Positions 1 to 4,874 of a DNA stretch of 5,722 bases are shown piece after piece (the first letter of the stretch is position 1; each line of letters opens with the position of its first letter). The notes beneath the pieces are model-generated. The model searched no databases and had not been told where the DNA came from. It saw only the letters and a program-made list of their open reading frames with translations. The position numbers and the translations under genes are program-made. Origin of the DNA: Desulfobacteraceae bacterium (lineage in GTDB: Bacteria; Desulfobacterota; Desulfobacteria; Desulfobacterales; Desulfosalsimonadaceae); NCBI GenBank assembly GCA_007131845.1, contig SLPT01000108.1:1-5722 (forward strand), written 5' to 3'.

Positions 1-420
1 AAGGCGATATTGAGGGTGATGGACAACGACATTCCCCCTTGCCCGGATATTTTTCGTGGCCATATCCATCTCCCCGTGATCGGCTGTAACCCTTGTTTCT
101 TCGCCGTTTTCGAGAAAGAAGACCGCCTCGAGCGCTTCAAGATCCACCTTCCTGGAGTCCGTGTAAAATTTCGCGGACGCGGCTTTTATGGTCCAGTCCC
201 GTTTTTCGCCTTTCATGGCCGTATGTTCGAAGTGGCTGATGACGAAAGCGGCCTCTGTTTCTTCCGGGCGCTCCGGATGATCGACCATGCGCATCGAGTA
301 CCGGGAATGGATGAAAACGGCCGACAGGATCGCCGCAAAAATGAGGATCACCACTGCCAGTATCCATTTCAGACGCCGGGATCTATGCTTTGATTGTGTT
401 TTTCCGTTTTTTACGACCAC
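1..420 (-). CDS. lptC: LptC, LPS export periplasmic/inner-membrane bridge protein (C-terminus outside window)
   Basis: LptC links the inner-membrane LptBFG transporter to periplasmic LptA and passes LPS along the bridge. The frame reads 140 codons from GTG at 420-418 to the left edge without a stop; full-length family members are roughly 190 residues, so the C-terminal beta-jellyroll end is missing. Residues 1-18 are basic, and a single hydrophobic segment spans about 19-37 (WILAVVILIFAAILSAVFI), as expected for the LptC anchor. The soluble part then has the family pattern: DWTIKAASAKFY near residue 75, VTADHGEMDMATKNI and RARGNVVV. The GTG overlaps the kdsC stop by 10 bp (kdsC TAA at 413-411), which suggests translational coupling. 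No ATG is available nearby in frame and only a weak AAAGAA lies upstream. The kdsC-lptC adjacency is a classic LPS-transport arrangement and supports the call. The GTG choice is an inference. Confidence 0.85.
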   Translation of the reverse strand, partial: MVVKNGKTQSKHRSRRLKWILAVVILIFAAILSAVFIHSRYSMRMVDHPERPEETEAAFVISHFEHTAMKGEKRDWTIKAASAKFYTDSRKVDLEALEAVFFLENGEETRVTADHGEMDMATKNIRARGNVVVHHPQYRL

Positions 421-926
421 TTCTTTATAATATCCGGCCAGCATCCGCAGGCCTTGAGTATGGCTTCACATGCTTCCCGGACCGCTCCTTTGCCACCGGG
501 CGCCTCTGTAGTCATTATCGCGCAGAGCCGGACTTCCGGCCGGGCGTCAGCCACTGCGATGGGGATGCCGACTTTTCTCATAAGGGGAATATCCGGGAGA
601 TCATCGCCGATAAAGGCGGTTTCTTCCGCGCTGCATCCGGTTTCAATAAGAATGGATTCGAGAAGGGCCGCCTTGTCCGAAACCCCGTCATAACAAAATC
701 CGATTGTAAGTTCCCTTACGCGCCTGGACAAGGCTGCTGATTTCCGGCCGGTGATCACTCCCGTGATAATTCCGGCTTCATGGAGCATTTTCAGTCCAAG
801 CCCGTCCTTGACGTTGAATATCATGGCCTGCCCGTCCTCGCCCGGGTATACAATCGAGCCGTCGGTCAGCACACCGTCAACATCCATAATAAACAGTTTC
901 GTTTTGGCAAGTTTATTGCTTGTCAT
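411..926 (-). CDS. kdsC: KdsC, 3-deoxy-D-manno-octulosonate 8-phosphate phosphatase
   Basis: This is a HAD-superfamily, capless (C0) phosphatase that hydrolyses Kdo-8-P to Kdo in the cytoplasm, the step after KdsA. Its 171 residues match the usual family length. Visible motifs are motif I DVDGVLTDG with nucleophile D15 and general acid D17; the NVKDGLGLKML segment (38-48); motif II T59-G60-R61; motif III lysine K85 in SDKAAL; and motif IV GDDLPD (107-112), which binds Mg2+. The C-terminal PGGKGAVREACE (143-154) is also typical of KdsC. It follows kdsA on the same strand after a 139 bp gap and overlaps lptC by 10 bp. The ATG at 926 is the first start after an in-frame TAG only two codons upstream, so the start is well fixed, but no good Shine-Dalgarno precedes it; the upstream 25 bases are A/T-rich. 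Confidence 0.95.
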   Translation of the reverse strand: MTSNKLAKTKLFIMDVDGVLTDGSIVYPGEDGQAMIFNVKDGLGLKMLHEAGIITGVITGRKSAALSRRVRELTIGFCYDGVSDKAALLESILIETGCSAEETAFIGDDLPDIPLMRKVGIPIAVADARPEVRLCAIMTTEAPGGKGAVREACEAILKACGCWPDIIKKWS

Positions 927-1017
927 ATTCTAAATATAATACATTCATCCAAAGTGCAAAACGCCTATCCGTAAAATCGACAAAATCATCCGAACACATG
1001 CGGTTTTGACAGACTAT

Positions 1018-1040
1018 AAAAAAATAAGGAATGAGATTCC
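1018..1040 (-). terminator. Weak possible rho-independent terminator after kdsA
   Basis: On the minus strand, 26 bases past the kdsA stop, the sequence GGAAT-CTC-ATTCC forms a perfect 5-bp stem with a 3-base loop. It is followed by TTATTTTTTT, with an uninterrupted run of seven T at 1024-1018. The stem is short and not GC-rich, so it may only partly terminate, letting some transcripts read into kdsC. It fits the unusually wide kdsA-kdsC gap. Only the inverted repeat and T-run are seen; the function is inferred. Confidence 0.4.
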
Positions 1041-1065
1041 GCCCTTTGCCCTCCGCTTTTTGTCT

Positions 1066-1887
1066 TCACTCAGCCATTGCCGCACTGCGTATGGCGGCAA
1101 TCCGTCGCAAAAGGGCCTCCATCTCGCTTAACGGGACGGAATTGGGTCCATCGCAAAGCGCCCGGTCCGGATCAGGATGGGTCTCCAGGAACAGGGCGTC
1201 GGCTCCGGCGGCCACGGCTGATCCGGCGAGCAGACCGGCGAATTCTCTTTGTCCGGAGGACTTGGACCCCGCGCCCCCGGGGAGCTGAACGCTGTGGGTG
1301 GCGTCGAAAACGACAGGGAATCCGGTCTGCTGCATGATGGCGAAGCTTCGCATGTCCACGACAAGGTTGTTGTAGCCGAAGCAAGTGCCGCGTTCCGTCA
1401 GCAGGATCTGGCGGTTTCCGGTCGAAGACGCCTTTGTCACGACGTTTGCCATATCCCAGGGAGCAAGAAACTGGCCTTTTTTGATATTGAGAGGCTTTCC
1501 GGTCTTAGCAAGGCGGACCACGAGATCCGTTTGCCGGCACAAAAAAGCAGGAACCTGCAACAGGTCGAGTATCGCGGCGGCTGCTTCCACCTCCCCGGGT
1601 TGATGAACATCCGATGTAACGGGTATGTTTAAGCGGCTTCCGATCCGCTGCAGCATGGCGAGTCCTTCATTCATCCCGGGACCCCGGTATGAATCGATGG
1701 ACGTCCGGTTTGCCTTGTCGTAGGACCCTTTGAAGACAAATCCGATTCCCAGTCGTCCGGTAATGTCTTTCAGTGTCCGGGCAATCTCCATTGCTTCGGT
1801 TTCGGTCTCCAGAACGCATGGGCCTGCAATCAGGGCCAGCGGCGCCTCTTTGCCGATCCTGACGTTTTTTATGGCAACCGGGTTCAT
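1066..1887 (-). CDS. kdsA: KdsA, 3-deoxy-8-phosphooctulonate (Kdo-8-P) synthase, metal-dependent type
   Basis: KdsA condenses phosphoenolpyruvate with arabinose 5-phosphate to give Kdo-8-P for the LPS inner core. The 273 residues form one TIM-barrel domain of normal length. Family motifs seen are AGPCVLE (21-27), FKGSYDKANRTS (52-63), SYRGPG (66-71), SDVH (92-95), PAFLCRQTDL (113-122), KKGQFLAPWDM (136-146), TERGTCFGYNNLVVD (164-178), DATHSVQLPGG (195-205) and ETHPDPDRALCDGP (235-248). C24, H198, E235 and D246 correspond to the metal ligands of the Aquifex aeolicus enzyme (Cys/His/Glu/Asp). The E. coli enzyme has Asn in place of that Cys (GGMNVLE) and needs no metal, so this copy should be metal-dependent. 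The ATG is preceded by GAGAG about eight bases upstream. The gene reads away from the repeat-filled region and is followed by kdsC. KdsA is distinguished from DAHP synthase by the PAFLCRQTDL and KANRTS segments. Confidence 0.96.
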   Translation of the reverse strand: MNPVAIKNVRIGKEAPLALIAGPCVLETETEAMEIARTLKDITGRLGIGFVFKGSYDKANRTSIDSYRGPGMNEGLAMLQRIGSRLNIPVTSDVHQPGEVEAAAAILDLLQVPAFLCRQTDLVVRLAKTGKPLNIKKGQFLAPWDMANVVTKASSTGNRQILLTERGTCFGYNNLVVDMRSFAIMQQTGFPVVFDATHSVQLPGGAGSKSSGQREFAGLLAGSAVAAGADALFLETHPDPDRALCDGPNSVPLSEMEALLRRIAAIRSAAMAE

Positions 1888-1923
1888 GTGTGTATCTCTC
1901 TTATATTGACAGGTGGCGGTATT

Positions 1924-1933
1924 CCGATATCGG
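1924..1933. repeat. Perfect 10-bp palindrome upstream of kdsA
   Basis: CCGATATCGG is a perfect self-complementary decamer centred about 41 bp upstream of the kdsA ATG, just before its Shine-Dalgarno region. It could be an operator half-site pair or a short leader hairpin, but a 10-bp palindrome may also occur by chance. There is no matching copy elsewhere in the window to support a regulator site. Confidence 0.3.
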
Positions 1934-1965
1934 GTCTTTGTTCGGAAATGCTTGAATCATCCGCA

Positions 1966-1997
1966 GCAAAACATTACAATTGGTTTTTAATGCTTGC
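1966..1997. repeat. Inverted repeat in the presumed kdsA leader
   Basis: GCAA-AA-CATTA on the left pairs with TAATG-C-TTGC on the right, giving 5 bp plus 4 bp of stem separated by a small internal loop, with an 11-base apical loop. It lies 79-110 bp upstream of kdsA, between the candidate promoter and the gene, so it would be in the 5' leader if that promoter is used. No long T-run follows it on the minus strand, so it is not an obvious attenuator. Confidence 0.3.
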
Positions 1998-2030
1998 AGG
2001 GCTGGTGGCGTTTCTGCCGGATCAATGCAT

Positions 2031-2059
2031 CGTTTACCCCGCAAGTACCCAAAAGTCAA
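2031..2059 (-). promoter_or_regulatory. Candidate sigma-70 promoter for kdsA
   Basis: On the minus strand, TTGACT (2059-2054) is followed after 17 bases by TAAACG (2036-2031). The -35 box is good and the spacing ideal, but the -10 box is poor (three of six consensus positions). It would start transcription about 140 bp upstream of kdsA. It is the best candidate I found in 1888-2090, but it is weak. Confidence 0.25.
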
Positions 2060-2090
2060 GCCGGTAAAAACCGTAGCTGCCAGTAATGAT

Positions 2091-2239
2091 GAACCCGCAA
2101 ATATTTACGATCGTACGGCTTTGTAAAAATTTCACAATCAAGGCTTGCGCGATTGAAGAAGAAGGCAGCGTACTTAACGTACGTGAATTTTGATAAATTG
2201 CGTGCAGGCGCAGATATTGGACTTTTTAAAAAGCCCTCA
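2091..2239 (+). repeat. Palindromic intergenic repeat, copy A (degenerate)
   Basis: The core runs from TACGGCTTTGTAAAAA (2114) to GGACTTTTTAAAAAGCCCTCA (ending 2239), about 125 bp, with imperfect terminal inverted repeats. It aligns along its whole length with copy B. The preceding 2091-2113 aligns without gaps to the tail of copy B (20 of 29 positions from 2091 to 2119 match 2247-2275 in my count). Internally, GCGCGATT (2147-2154) can pair with AATTGCGT (2196-2203) if G-U pairs are allowed. The centre CGTACTTAACGTACG is also near-palindromic. It encodes no transposase, so it resembles a MITE-like or large REP-like element. It lies upstream of kdsA. Confidence 0.75.
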
Positions 2240-2246
2240 ACAATGA

Positions 2247-2395
2247 AGCACTCGTAAAAAGTCGCGATCTGACGGCTTTGTAAAAAGTTCAAGATCAAGG
2301 CTTGCGCAATTTCGAAGAATGCAGCGTGCTTGGCGTACGTGAAATTCTGAGAAATTGCGCGTAACGCAGATATTGGACTTTTTACGAAGCCGTCA
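2247..2395 (+). repeat. Palindromic intergenic repeat, copy B (best preserved)
   Basis: The tail GCACTCGTAAAAAGTCGCGATCT (2247-2269 plus one base) precedes a 125-bp core at 2271-2395. The core ends are inverted: GACGGCTTTGTAAAAAGTT at the left against GACGGCTTCGTAAAAAGTC read on the other strand at the right, 17 of 19 matching. A second, perfect 10-bp inverted repeat lies inside: GCGCAATTTC (2304-2313) and GAAATTGCGC (2351-2360). The central CGTGC...GTACG can close a terminal loop. The whole unit can fold as one long interrupted hairpin. It starts only eight bases after copy A ends, so A and B form a tandem pair in the same orientation. Confidence 0.85.
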
Positions 2396-2419
2396 ATAAT
2401 GGCTTGCCCAAAAAAGATC
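2396..2419 (+). other. pyrB-start-like sequence next to repeat copy B
   Basis: Directly after copy B, ATAATGGCTTGCCCAAAAAA and the following GATC match the first codons of pyrB (4872-4896) at 20 of 24 aligned bases, with one extra A in pyrB. Read from ATG 2399 it gives MACPKKINLLIDTS, against [15 protein letters not shown] in PyrB, and stops after 18 codons. It is either a decayed duplicate of the pyrB 5' end, part of the repeat's flank shared by both places, or chance helped by the A-run. Confidence 0.3.
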
Positions 2420-2452
2420 AACCTGTTAATAGACACCTCGAAGAATGACACC

Positions 2453-2476
2453 TGATGGCTTTGTAAACAGTTCAAG
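2453..2476 (+). repeat. Fragment of the palindromic repeat (left end only), copy D
   Basis: These 24 bases match 2270-2293 of copy B at 22 positions (TGATGGCTTTGTAAACAG and TTCAAG). The similarity then fades, and no right-hand end is found before the M23 gene starts. This looks like a truncated third unit in the same orientation as A and B. Confidence 0.6.
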
Positions 2477-2631
2477 TGATCCTTGAAGAAATTCTTACGG
2501 GGCTGCACCGGTCGCTGAAAGCGGACGTAAAGCTGAATCTGTCACGCTTGAAGCCGGAAAAATTTAAAAATCTGAAGGTAAAAGAAGACACGGATGAACT
2601 TCAAACGCAAGGAACGGGGAAAAAACTTTAA
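2476..2631 (+). other. Possible small ORF or 3' remnant of an unrecognised gene
   Basis: An open frame follows the TAA at 2464-2466 and runs to TAA 2629-2631, crossing the first 38 bases of the M23 gene in another frame. With GTG 2476 as a start it would be 51 residues, beginning VILEEILTGLHRSLKADVKL and ending in KEDTDEL plus a basic tail. The residue mix (alternating Leu/Ile, Lys and Glu, amphipathic) looks more protein-like than repeat-derived, and no Shine-Dalgarno is clear. It may be the C-terminal stub of a gene disrupted by the repeats. I do not recognise a family, and it may be noncoding. Confidence 0.2.
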
Positions 2632-3988
2632 ATATGTCGTTATCGGGGTTCTGGGCATTGCCGCGGTAGCCGCTCTTGTATGGATCCTTGTCGACAGGCT
2701 GGAGGGGAATGCCCCGGTTCTGAGCCTGGAGCTTGAATCCCGGTACCTGCCGGCATCGTCGGAGATACCGCTTACGGTAAGCGATGAAAAAAGCGGTCTC
2801 CGGCGGGTATACGCATCCATCCTCCAGGAAGACCGGGAAGTGAGCCTGGTAAACAAGACCGTTGACCGGGAGGATGGGGAGAAAATAGCCGATGTCCACC
2901 ACCTGGAGCTGAACATGCGCATTGACGCCAGGGAAATGGGGCTGAAAGACGGGGATGCCATGCTTCGGATTGCGGCCTGGGACCAGTCCTGGCGCCAGCG
3001 TTTCGCAGGGAATCTGGCATACAAGGAAATAGAGATAGTCATTGATTCGAGTCCGCCCCGCGTATCGGCGCTGACCCGGCAGCACAACCTGAGCCAGGGA
3101 GGATCCGGACTCGTTGTTTATCGCCTTTCAGAGCCCTGCAAAAAACACGGCGTCCGGGTGGGAGACAATTTTTTTCCCGGCTACCCCGGTTATTTTGATG
3201 ATGACGATGTTTATCTTGCTTTTTTTGCCCTGAAACATGATCAAAACAGAGAAACGGACATCCTCCTCGAAGCGTATGACAGAGCCGGAAACCGCGGCCA
3301 GAGCGGGTTTTTGCATTATATACAGAACCGGTCCTTTCCCTCGGATAACCTGAATCTTTCCGATAATTTCATGCGCCAGGTGCTTCCCGAATTTTATTCG
3401 GTGCCGGGTTTTCCGTCCGACGGCTCCCGTCTGGAGCAGTTTCTTTTCGTCAACCAGGATCTCCGCCGGGAAAACGACGAGCGGATTTTGTCCCTTGCCG
3501 GCCAATCGGACGATGCCATTCACTGGGAGGGCGATTTCACGGCGCTCCCAAGGGCGCAGCGCATGGCGGGATTCGCGGATCACCGCACCTACATCTATGA
3601 AGGAAGCACCGTGGACCAGCAGGTACATATGGGAGTGGATCTCGCTTCCATGCGGCATGCGCCCATCCCCGCGGCCAACAACGGCCGGGTGATCCTGGCC
3701 GACTGGATCGGCATTTACGGAGATACCGTGGTCATCGACCATGGCTACGGCGTTCTTTCCCTTTATTCCCATCTGAGCACTACCGATGTATCCGAAGGCG
3801 AATTCGTTTCCCGGGGGGATATCATTGGCAAAACCGGTACCACGGGGCTTGCGGTGGGAGATCATCTTCATTTTTCCATGATTGTCGGCGGCGTCTTCGT
3901 AAACCCTTACGAGTGGTGGGACGCCCAGTGGATCGAAAACAACATTACCGCTAAGCTGGAAAGCGTGGCCGGGCAGGTGGGTAGATAG
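2594..3988 (+). CDS. Membrane-anchored M23 (LytM-type) metallopeptidase
   Basis: This 464-residue protein has a basic N-terminus, one membrane segment at about 14-33 (YVVIGVLGIAAVAALVWILV), and a long extracytoplasmic region. Residues about 38-150 and 150-235 look beta-rich and Ig-like (for example LTVSDEKSGLRRVYASI, IDSSPPRVSAL, EAYDRAGNRG). A C-terminal M23 domain covers about 330-445. The zinc-site motifs are intact: H345 and D349 in HMGVDLAS, plus H426 in HLHF, with H393 in LYSHLS and H424 as the further conserved histidines. It should therefore be an active Zn endopeptidase cutting peptidoglycan cross-bridges in the periplasm, unlike EnvC/NlpD-type degenerate LytM activators. The ATG has AGAAG six bases upstream. 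The stop is 2 bp before lepB, implying co-transcription. The exact substrate and partner cannot be read from sequence. The Ig-like assignment is by pattern only. Confidence 0.9.
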   Translation: MNFKRKERGKNFKYVVIGVLGIAAVAALVWILVDRLEGNAPVLSLELESRYLPASSEIPLTVSDEKSGLRRVYASILQEDREVSLVNKTVDREDGEKIADVHHLELNMRIDAREMGLKDGDAMLRIAAWDQSWRQRFAGNLAYKEIEIVIDSSPPRVSALTRQHNLSQGGSGLVVYRLSEPCKKHGVRVGDNFFPGYPGYFDDDDVYLAFFALKHDQNRETDILLEAYDRAGNRGQSGFLHYIQNRSFPSDNLNLSDNFMRQVLPEFYSVPGFPSDGSRLEQFLFVNQDLRRENDERILSLAGQSDDAIHWEGDFTALPRAQRMAGFADHRTYIYEGSTVDQQVHMGVDLASMRHAPIPAANNGRVILADWIGIYGDTVVIDHGYGVLSLYSHLSTTDVSEGEFVSRGDIIGKTGTTGLAVGDHLHFSMIVGGVFVNPYEWWDAQWIENNITAKLESVAGQVGR

Positions 3989-3990
3989 CC

Positions 3991-4638
3991 GTGAGAAAAT
4001 CCAAAGACAAATCGGGTGAATACCCGGTAAAAAGGAAAAAAGGCCGGCTCCGGGAAAATGTCGAAGCTATTTTGATCGCAATTCTTCTTGCATTGTTCAT
4101 CCGGGCATTTATCGTGCAGGCCTTCAAAATCCCTTCCGGGTCCATGATGCCCACCCTGGAAATCGGGGATCACATCCTGGTGAACAAGTTTACCTATGGC
4201 ATCCGGATACCGTTTACCCACAAAACCCTTATCGATCTGGGTGATCCGGACAGGGGCGATATTATTGTTTTTGAATACCCGGTGGAGCCGGACAAGGATT
4301 TTATCAAGCGGGTTGTCGGTCTTCCCGGGGACATCGTGGAAATCCGCGACAAGGCGGTGTATATCAACGGGGAGGCCATCGAGCAGGGATACACCCAGTA
4401 TACGGAGGACCACATCATTGCCCCCGAGGTGAATCCAAGGGATAACTTCGGTCCTGTCACGGTGCCGGAGGGCAGGTATTTCGTGCTCGGGGACAATCGC
4501 GATAACAGCTATGACAGCCGGTTCTGGGGATACGTGGATGAAGAAGTGATCAAAGGGGAGGCCTTTATTATTTACTGGTCCTGGGACAGCGACGCGTTTT
4601 CCCCCCGCTGGTCGAGGTTTGGTAAGATTCTGCGATAG
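3991..4638 (+). CDS. lepB: Signal peptidase I
   Basis: This is a type I (S26) signal peptidase, which removes signal peptides from proteins exported by Sec or Tat, acting on the outer face of the cytoplasmic membrane. The 215 residues have one anchor at about 26-43 (AILIAILLALFIRAFIVQ) after a very basic N-terminus. Box B IPSGSMMPTL carries nucleophile S51. Box D is RGDIIVFEYP and then DFIKRVVGLPGD, with general base K106. Box E is GDNRDNSYDSRFWG (167-180). All catalytic residues are present. The length fits the short single-anchor form rather than the longer E. coli form with two membrane segments. The start is GTG, with AGGTGG about ten bases upstream inside the end of the M23 gene and only 2 bp between the genes. 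After its stop, 35 bases lead into repeat copy C; no strong terminator is seen. Confidence 0.96.
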   Translation: MRKSKDKSGEYPVKRKKGRLRENVEAILIAILLALFIRAFIVQAFKIPSGSMMPTLEIGDHILVNKFTYGIRIPFTHKTLIDLGDPDRGDIIVFEYPVEPDKDFIKRVVGLPGDIVEIRDKAVYINGEAIEQGYTQYTEDHIIAPEVNPRDNFGPVTVPEGRYFVLGDNRDNSYDSRFWGYVDEEVIKGEAFIIYWSWDSDAFSPRWSRFGKILR

Positions 4639-4673
4639 CCCCTGCACTCTGGCTTTTCCTGCCGGGAAATAGG

Positions 4674-4850
4674 GACGGATTTTTAAAAGGTCCAATATCT
4701 GCGGCTGCGCGCGATTCCTGAAGAATTTGCGGCTTACGCCTTGTGGACATACACGCACGCTAAGTATGCTCCCATTCTTCTTCAAACCGTGCAAGTCTTG
4801 ATCCCGGACTTTTTACAAAGCCGTCGGATCGCGACTTTAACGAGTGCATC
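4674..4850 (-). repeat. Palindromic intergenic repeat, copy C (inverted relative to A and B)
   Basis: Read on the minus strand, this begins with the tail GATGCACTCGTTAAAGTCGC (4850-4831) and GATCC. The core then runs from GACGGCTTTGTAAAAAGTCC (from 4825) to CCAATATCTG on the plus strand near 4691-4700, ending at GACGGATTTTTAAAAGGTCC (from 4674). The tail, the left end and the right-end CAATATCTGCG are clearly shared with copy B. The core is about 152 bp rather than 125, with roughly 25 extra bases in the arm around 4727-4753. It fills most of the lepB-pyrB gap and may act as a transcript-end structure or simply be an insertion. Confidence 0.8.
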
Positions 4851-4870
4851 AGACGTATTACGAGTGCATC
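4840..4870 (+). repeat. 11-bp direct repeat, 20-bp period, abutting the pyrB start
   Basis: ACGAGTGCATC occurs at 4840-4850 and again exactly at 4860-4870. The first copy is the tail of repeat copy C. The second ends four bases before the pyrB ATG. It looks like a partial second repeat end or a short tandem duplication of the tail. Confidence 0.7.
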
Positions 4871-4874
4871 CATT

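Noticed and set aside
390..740. Plus-strand open frames over kdsC
   Set aside because: kdsC on the minus strand has all HAD motifs; the plus-strand peptides are shadows.
1006..1011. Plus-strand TTGACA resembling a -35 box
   Set aside because: No acceptable -10 box lies 16-18 bases downstream and no plus-strand gene follows.
2091..2395. Tandem units considered as a CRISPR array
   Set aside because: There are only two ~150-bp diverged units with no short identical repeats, no spacers and no cas genes.
2091..2395. Repeat pair considered as an insertion sequence or attachment site
   Set aside because: There is no transposase or integrase in the window and no tRNA. The units are too short to code for one.
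2056..2508. 150-codon open frame on the minus strand across the repeat region
   Set aside because: Its translation repeats the same stretch twice (FVKSPIS, FTYxKxAAFF) because it reads through copies A and B. A similar FVKSP peptide appears antisense at copy C. It is a repeat artefact, not a gene.
3128..3871. 247-codon open frame antisense to the M23 gene
   Set aside because: The plus strand has intact zinc-site motifs and a membrane anchor here; the antisense peptide has no family features.
4653..4685. Possible terminator after lepB (TTTCC-TGCCG-GGAAA, then a T-run at 4680)
   Set aside because: The T-run is about 13 bases beyond the stem and belongs to the end of repeat copy C, so it is not a proper intrinsic terminator.
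3907..4794. 295-codon open frame on the minus strand
   Set aside because: It lies antisense to the well-supported lepB and runs on into repeat copy C. Its peptide has no recognisable motifs and is rich in Pro, His and Arg, as expected of a shadow frame.
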